Assembly (NCBI GenBank): GCA_039814715.1 | Contig: JBCCAR010000021.1 | Span: 1-62,622, forward strand | Length of the DNA stretch: 62,622 nucleotides | DNA from: CAKZYD01 sp039814715 | Lineage (GTDB): Bacteria; Pseudomonadota; Alphaproteobacteria; Sphingomonadales; CAKZYD01 | Direction of reading: 5' to 3' | In this document: positions 59,301-62,622 of the stretch, piece by piece | Layout: the number at the start of each line of letters is the position of its first letter | How positions within the stretch are numbered: position 1 is the first letter of the stretch | Made by a program: the position numbers and the translations under genes | The notes under the pieces: model-generated | The model's input: only the letters and a program-made list of their open reading frames with translations | What the model was told of the DNA's origin: nothing | Database searches by the model: none

Positions 59301-61118
59301 CACCGCAATATCTTTATCGATCCAGACCCCGATCCCAAAACATCTTTTGCAGAGCGCAAACGTCTGTTTGAGATGCCGCGCTCCAGCTGGATGGAGTATA
59401 ATCCTAAGCTGCTGTCAAAAGGCGGTAAAATCTACGACCGCAATGCCAAAAAACTAGAACTCACGCCGCAAATCAAAGCCCGCTTTGGCCTCAACCAAGA
59501 CAGCTGCACGCCCCAAGAATTGATGCGCGCGGTGCTCCTGGCGCAGGCTGATTTGCTATGGTTCGGCGGTATTGGCACCTATGTCAAAGGGAGTGATGAA
59601 CGCAACGGCGAAGTCGGCGACCGCGCCAATGATGCCATTCGCGTTGACGGCGATGAGTTGCACGTCAAAGTCATCGGAGAAGGCGCAAATCTTGGCATCA
59701 CCATGGAAGGCCGCATGGCCTTTTCCCGTGTTGGTGGCCGGCTCAACGCTGATTTCATTGATAACTCAGCCGGCGTTGATTGTTCTGACAATGAAGTGAA
59801 TTTAAAGATCGCACTTTCAACGGCGGTAAAGGCTGGAAAACTAACGCCGAAAAAACGTGACAACCTGCTAGCACGTATGACCGATGATGTGGCTGATTTG
59901 GTGCTGCGCGATAATTACCTGCAAACCCAAGCGATCTCCATGGCGCAGGCGCAGGCGGCCAAAAGCCTTGACCGGCATGCAGACCTCATTCGCCGCCTCG
60001 AGCGTGAAGAGCGGATTGTCCGCGCGCTCGATGGCCTACCCAGTGAAGATGAGATCACCGATCTGGCAAGCAAAGACAAAGGCTTGCCGCGCCCGCAGCT
60101 GGCCTCGCTCATGTGCCATGCGAAAATCGCCGTCTTTGATGCGCTCATTGACAGCGATGTCGTCGACGATCCAGCGCTTGAGGACGAGCTGATTGCCGCC
60201 TTCCCAGCTGCGATGCAAAAGACGTATGGCGCTGAGATTAAGGCGCACCGCCTGCGCCGGGAGATCATTGCAACCAAGCTGGCGAATGCGGTCATCAATC
60301 GCGGCGGGCTGACGCTGATCTTTGAACTTGATGAGATGCGCGGCTGCGGGCTTGCGCGCGCGGTTGCCGCGTTCGTAGTTGTGCGCCAGCTCTTTGGCCT
60401 GCGAGCCATTTGGCGCGGCATTGATGCGGGCGATTACACAGTGCCCGCCAACATTCAAACGCTCATGCATGCAGAAGTTGCTTTTTCGCTGCGCCGGCAA
60501 ATGCTGCGCTTGTTGCAAGAGCCAAACAACGCCGATAGAGCGCCTTGGACGATTACCGACGCGCTCGATCACTACGGCGAGGGGCTGAATACCCTGCTCG
60601 CCGCGCCAGCCGAGCCGCTCATTGGCCTCAGCAAAGAGAGCTTTGTCGAGCGCCGCGATATGTATCTGGAACAAGGCGCGCAAAAAGATGTAGCCAGCGC
60701 CATTGCTGCTTTAGACGCTTATTCCTCGGGCCTACTGATCGTGGGCGCAGCACGCGACTATGGTAACCAGGTCGGGGAAACGGCTAAGGCCTACTTCCTG
60801 CTGGCAAAGGCGACAGGCACCGATTGGCTGCGCCAACAGCTCACGCAGATCGCGGCGGACGACCCATGGGACCGCCGCGCGGTGTCTGAAATGGAAGCTG
60901 ACCTCGCCCAGCAACAAACAGCGCTCGTGGGCAGCGTTCTTGCCCCTGCAGGGGTTGCCCCAGAAAAAGAAGTCGCCGATTGGCTTGGCACCAACACGGC
61001 GACGATTGATGCGCTGGCCGCGCTTTTTGAAAACCTGCGCCAAGATGGGCCAGCGACCATTGCCCGGCTTAGCTACTGTGTGCGCGTGCTGCGCAGCCGG
61101 CTGATGCCGCTCTTATGA
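56301..61118 (+). CDS. gdhB: NAD-specific glutamate dehydrogenase, 180-kDa class
   Basis: A 1605-residue enzyme catalysing glutamate + NAD+ to 2-oxoglutarate + ammonium + NADH, a catabolic step. N-terminal ACT-like regulatory domains cover roughly residues 1-600. The catalytic dehydrogenase core begins near 800 with GPVARGGLRWTDRPEDYRTE and ILGLLKAQIVKNSVIVPVGAKGG (active-site Lys), continues with GDMSGDVFGNGML near 978, and has FGGIGTYVKGS near 1090. A long helical C-terminus follows. The size is typical of alphaproteobacterial and Streptomyces NAD-GDH. I take the ATG at 56301, with GGGGGG about ten bases upstream; an ATG five codons earlier is possible. The symbol follows common usage for this class. 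Confidence 0.95.
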   Translation: MAAYVSSWKKKDQAVTALAKALAKQSVPETFTKAFFKDAPPGDIVGENEAELRAIVLAAFAAMDQRKAGSAKIHVSNPPAEGPGGRHTQILLINDDMPFLVDTVTGLLTDMGLEIRRLFHPIVETCRDGKGARIADGTAMRESVIYLDVDRRGPRTRSKITENLKDVLQDNRWSVVDWKAMLKQLSRCGADLKYGEHGLDDAVVSESLAFIDWLAEENFTLLGYRYYPVDKFQYTLAAPGKEHKALGILRDDQAKVWRGNEGMSDASPELTEFLKGSEPILITKANARATVHRRVHMDYIGVKAFDDAGAIVGEHRFVGLFTSAAYARQARSIPLLRRKIDAVCGRAGFEANSHAGKALLHTLETFPRDELFQIDAERLHEFALGVLSLYERPRPRVFVRPDRFERFVSVFVYVPRDLYAGNLREKVGTLLSKTFNGSVSVFFVKLGDEALTRVQYIIRTEPGTVPAFDEAALNTAVEQLVKGWSETFLDGLTETFGDDVGRRLFYSVRGTFSASYREEFTPHEAVEDVEALRTLVNDDTRERAFRLYRRSDQDAHQSHLKIYRQDQILALSDSLPSLENLGLRVIDEVSFSIGIDEDKAGWVHDYTVETQDGAAFDVDTLSGYIATLLGSAASGARDDDGYNTLALAGGLAPDDIHILRAYGSYIRQLGLPFTRSYVERCLVRNAPVASLLAQLFAARFDPALKPKAREKDEKAGMAAIEQALESVQSQDDDRILRLFQSAITATLRTNAYCQDGSCQAPDTLAIKLQSRDVLEMPQPAPHAEIFVYGPDVEGVHLRGGPVARGGLRWTDRPEDYRTEILGLLKAQIVKNSVIVPVGAKGGFLPRRLPVGGTRDEIFEAGRAAYQVFICHLIALTDNIVDGEIVPPQGVIRHDGDDPYLVVAADKGTATFSDTANAIAQDMGFWLDDAFASGGSQGYDHKKMGITARGGWVSVQRHFREMGVNTQSDRFSVVGVGDMSGDVFGNGMLLSETICLVGAFDHRNIFIDPDPDPKTSFAERKRLFEMPRSSWMEYNPKLLSKGGKIYDRNAKKLELTPQIKARFGLNQDSCTPQELMRAVLLAQADLLWFGGIGTYVKGSDERNGEVGDRANDAIRVDGDELHVKVIGEGANLGITMEGRMAFSRVGGRLNADFIDNSAGVDCSDNEVNLKIALSTAVKAGKLTPKKRDNLLARMTDDVADLVLRDNYLQTQAISMAQAQAAKSLDRHADLIRRLEREERIVRALDGLPSEDEITDLASKDKGLPRPQLASLMCHAKIAVFDALIDSDVVDDPALEDELIAAFPAAMQKTYGAEIKAHRLRREIIATKLANAVINRGGLTLIFELDEMRGCGLARAVAAFVVVRQLFGLRAIWRGIDAGDYTVPANIQTLMHAEVAFSLRRQMLRLLQEPNNADRAPWTITDALDHYGEGLNTLLAAPAEPLIGLSKESFVERRDMYLEQGAQKDVASAIAALDAYSSGLLIVGAARDYGNQVGETAKAYFLLAKATGTDWLRQQLTQIAADDPWDRRAVSEMEADLAQQQTALVGSVLAPAGVAPEKEVADWLGTNTATIDALAALFENLRQDGPATIARLSYCVRVLRSRLMPLL

Positions 61119-61131
61119 TATTCGCGCCGTA

Positions 61132-62481
61132 GTGTTTGCGCCCGCCTCCAGCAAAGTCCCGCGCCGGACCATATGGGCTTGGGCGCTCTATGACTGGGCC
61201 GCCCAGCCCTTTTTCACCGTCGTCCTCACCTTTATCTTTGGCCCTTATTTTCAGAACTTTGTCGCGCCAAGCGCCGCACAGGGGCAGGCCTGGTGGGGCT
61301 ATGGCTCGGCCGCCGCTGGGCTGGCCGTCGCCCTCACAGCGCCCTTTTTTGGCGCCTTTGTTGATCAATCAGGCCAGCGGCGGCGCTGGCTCATCGTCTC
61401 CATGGCCTTAATGACGCTTGGTCTTTCCGTCACTTGGGCCGCAGAGCCCGGCGCGGCGCACCTAGCAGTGCTCATTTTAGGCGGCGTTGTGATCGCCACG
61501 CTTGGCGCGGAATACGGCATCTTGATCACCAATGCCATGATGACGGACCTGGTGGACGAAGAGAATATCGGCAAGCTATCGGGCTTTGGCTGGGCCATTG
61601 GCTATCTTGGCGGGCTCGCACTGCTGGTCTTTGTCATGCTAGCCTTTGTCTTTCCTGATCAAGCCGCCTTCGGGCTGGATAAGGCCGCGCATGAACCTGA
61701 CCGCATTGTTGGCCCGCTCAGTATTCTTTGGCTGTGGGTTTTTACCTTGCCGTTACTTTTTTTGATGCCTGCAAGGTCAACCGCAATACAGCAAGATCAA
61801 GGATCAGCTTTTTCCGCACTGCGGGCTGTTATGCGCCGATGGCGGCAGTTTAAAAACATCCTTCTCTTCATGGTCGCGCGCATGCTGTATTATGATGGCG
61901 TTACGGCCGTGTATTTGTTTGGCGGGCTCTATGCCGCTGGCACACTGGGTTGGGACATTACTCAGCTCGGCATCTTCGGGCTGGTGCTCATCTTAGCAGG
62001 CGCGGCAGGCACATTGATTGGCGGGCGCTTGGATGATGCGCTTGGCTCTAAACGCACCATCATCCTCTCCTTGCTCGGGATCATTGCCGCTGTTCTCGGC
62101 ATTCTCTCGATTGAACCGGGCCGCATTTTATTCGTCGTACCGGTGGAAATGCATCGCCCAGGAGATGGCTTTGGCTCCATACCGGCCGCCGCAATGCTGG
62201 CCTTTGGCGTAGGCGTTGGGCTATTCCTTGGCCCAGTTCAAAGCGCAAGCCGCACGATGATGGCGCGTATTGCGCCCACACAGGAGATGAATACCTTCTT
62301 TGGGCTCTATGCGCTGACAGGCCGCGCAACTGCTTTTGTTGCCCCGCTGGTCGTTGCCATCCTTACCAGCGCCACGGGCTCTCGCCGCATTGGCATCGCG
62401 GCCATTGTGGTGCTTTTGCTCGCAGGACTTGCGCTTCTAATGCGGGTAAAGGAAGAACGTTCTAGAGCACGTTTCACTTAA
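61132..62481 (+). CDS. UMF1 / Atg22-like MFS permease
   Basis: A 449-residue membrane protein of the unknown-major-facilitator-1 family. The opening WALYDWAAQPFFTVVLTFIFGPYF is the family signature, and the protein has about 12 hydrophobic segments. It may export amino acids or metabolites; eukaryotic Atg22 exports amino acids from the vacuole. It starts with GTG 13 bases after the glutamate dehydrogenase stop, so both are probably on one transcript. The last residues (SRARFT) are encoded by repeat family C, which may have replaced the original end of the gene. Confidence 0.85.
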   Translation: MFAPASSKVPRRTIWAWALYDWAAQPFFTVVLTFIFGPYFQNFVAPSAAQGQAWWGYGSAAAGLAVALTAPFFGAFVDQSGQRRRWLIVSMALMTLGLSVTWAAEPGAAHLAVLILGGVVIATLGAEYGILITNAMMTDLVDEENIGKLSGFGWAIGYLGGLALLVFVMLAFVFPDQAAFGLDKAAHEPDRIVGPLSILWLWVFTLPLLFLMPARSTAIQQDQGSAFSALRAVMRRWRQFKNILLFMVARMLYYDGVTAVYLFGGLYAAGTLGWDITQLGIFGLVLILAGAAGTLIGGRLDDALGSKRTIILSLLGIIAAVLGILSIEPGRILFVVPVEMHRPGDGFGSIPAAAMLAFGVGVGLFLGPVQSASRTMMARIAPTQEMNTFFGLYALTGRATAFVAPLVVAILTSATGSRRIGIAAIVVLLLAGLALLMRVKEERSRARFT

Positions 62482-62494
62482 TCAGAGCCATTTG
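62461..62494. repeat. Dispersed repeat, family C, copy 2
   Basis: The 34-bp unit beginning TCTAGAGCACGTTTCAC and ending GCCATTTG matches 44184-44217 at 27 of 34 positions. Its first 21 bases are the end of the MFS gene, including the stop codon. Confidence 0.65.
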
Positions 62495-62495
62495 A

Positions 62496-62590
62496 TGACG
62501 CCCTGGAAGGCGCGGGGCAGGCGTAGGTTGCAGTGCGATGCGGTGCATCGGACAAGGCGTACAACGCACCCCGCGTCTTCCAGGGCGTCA
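62496..62590. repeat. Large inverted repeat with inner hairpin
   Basis: Arms of 22 bp (62496-62517 and 62569-62590) match at 21 positions and surround 51 bases. The interior has a perfect small hairpin CGATGC-GGT-GCATCG (62536-62550) and a direct repeat AGGCGTA (62520 and 62555). This would form a cruciform or a strong RNA stem downstream of the MFS gene. It may be a mobile or dispersed repeat with family C as its flank. The window ends 32 bases later within a possible GCCAGC/GCTGGC hairpin. Confidence 0.7.
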
Positions 62591-62622
62591 CCCGCAGGGC
62601 CAGCTTAGGTTTCCCGCTGGCT

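Noticed and set aside
1..62622. CRISPR array, prophage, transposase, tRNA or defence island
   Set aside because: I looked for regularly spaced repeats, integrase or transposase motifs, tRNA cloverleaf ends and nuclease/helicase defence gene sets and saw none; only short dispersed palindromic repeats are present.

Overview
The window is chromosomal DNA from an alphaproteobacterium, most likely of the Caulobacterales/Hyphomonadales type. This is inferred from gene order (mutS-glnD-murJ-trpS on one strand with a malic enzyme gene divergent to mutS; rsmI-yraN-gshB divergent to an LpoA-like lipoprotein gene), a 180-kDa-class NAD-glutamate dehydrogenase, a TTAA-N7-TTAA (CtrA-type) site, many TonB/lipoprotein genes, and short palindromic repeats of the kind scattered through alphaproteobacterial genomes. 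The DNA is GC-rich and coding-dense. I saw no tRNA, rRNA, CRISPR array, transposase or phage gene.

Region 1 (1-23953) is mostly housekeeping. It starts with the end-cut gene of a GIY-YIG nuclease, then the minus-strand operon mutS-glnD-murJ-trpS (mismatch repair, PII uridylylation, lipid II flipping, tRNA-Trp charging). A MaeB-type malic enzyme, an OlsB-like acyltransferase, an AmpG-like permease and the ComM/YifB ATPase follow. Next come an AMIN-like/beta-barrel protein with its LolA-like partner, then gshB-yraN-rsmI, and a divergent LpoA-like lipoprotein. A lipoprotein-type PQQ/haem alcohol dehydrogenase closes the region.

Region 2 (24046-33615) is a catabolic block: a flavin monooxygenase, an operon of acyl-CoA ligase, thiolase-like protein and DUF35 OB-fold protein, a cytochrome c, an LLM flavin monooxygenase, and an operon of opine-dehydrogenase-like and 3-hydroxyacyl-CoA dehydrogenase genes. 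Three promoters here share the same palindromic site (core CTTTAAGCTTGAAG), so the block is probably one regulon. The thiolase-like protein lacks the usual thiolase cysteine and histidine motifs and sits beside a DUF35 gene, which suggests retro-aldol side-chain cleavage rather than thiolysis.

Region 3 (33786-43762) holds Lrp and TetR regulators, a methyltransferase, an EEP-fold hydrolase, a quinone-reductase-like flavoprotein preceded by three TetR-type operators, a 4HBT thioesterase, a PQQ sugar dehydrogenase, and an iron/haem locus (TonB receptor and DUF6607 lipoprotein diverging around a Fur-box-like palindrome). Two more lipoproteins follow, one carrying a VOC domain.

Region 4 (43839-54381) is an accessory cluster, mostly on the minus strand: methyltransferase, 118-residue unknown protein, phenol-hydroxylase-type flavoprotein, a maleate-isomerase/Asp-Glu-racemase homologue lacking both catalytic cysteines, a serine beta-lactamase-like lipoprotein, a PuuE-like deacetylase, a GlcD-type FAD oxidase and an ABM-domain protein. 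An MFS transporter and an AGE-family epimerase are divergent to it. I cannot name its substrate; it is the best candidate here for an undescribed pathway.

Region 5 (54470-62622) has a PAS-domain protein with a long acidic linker behind a CtrA-type box, the NAD-dependent glutamate dehydrogenase, and a UMF1-type MFS permease whose last codons lie in a repeat next to a 95-bp inverted-repeat structure.
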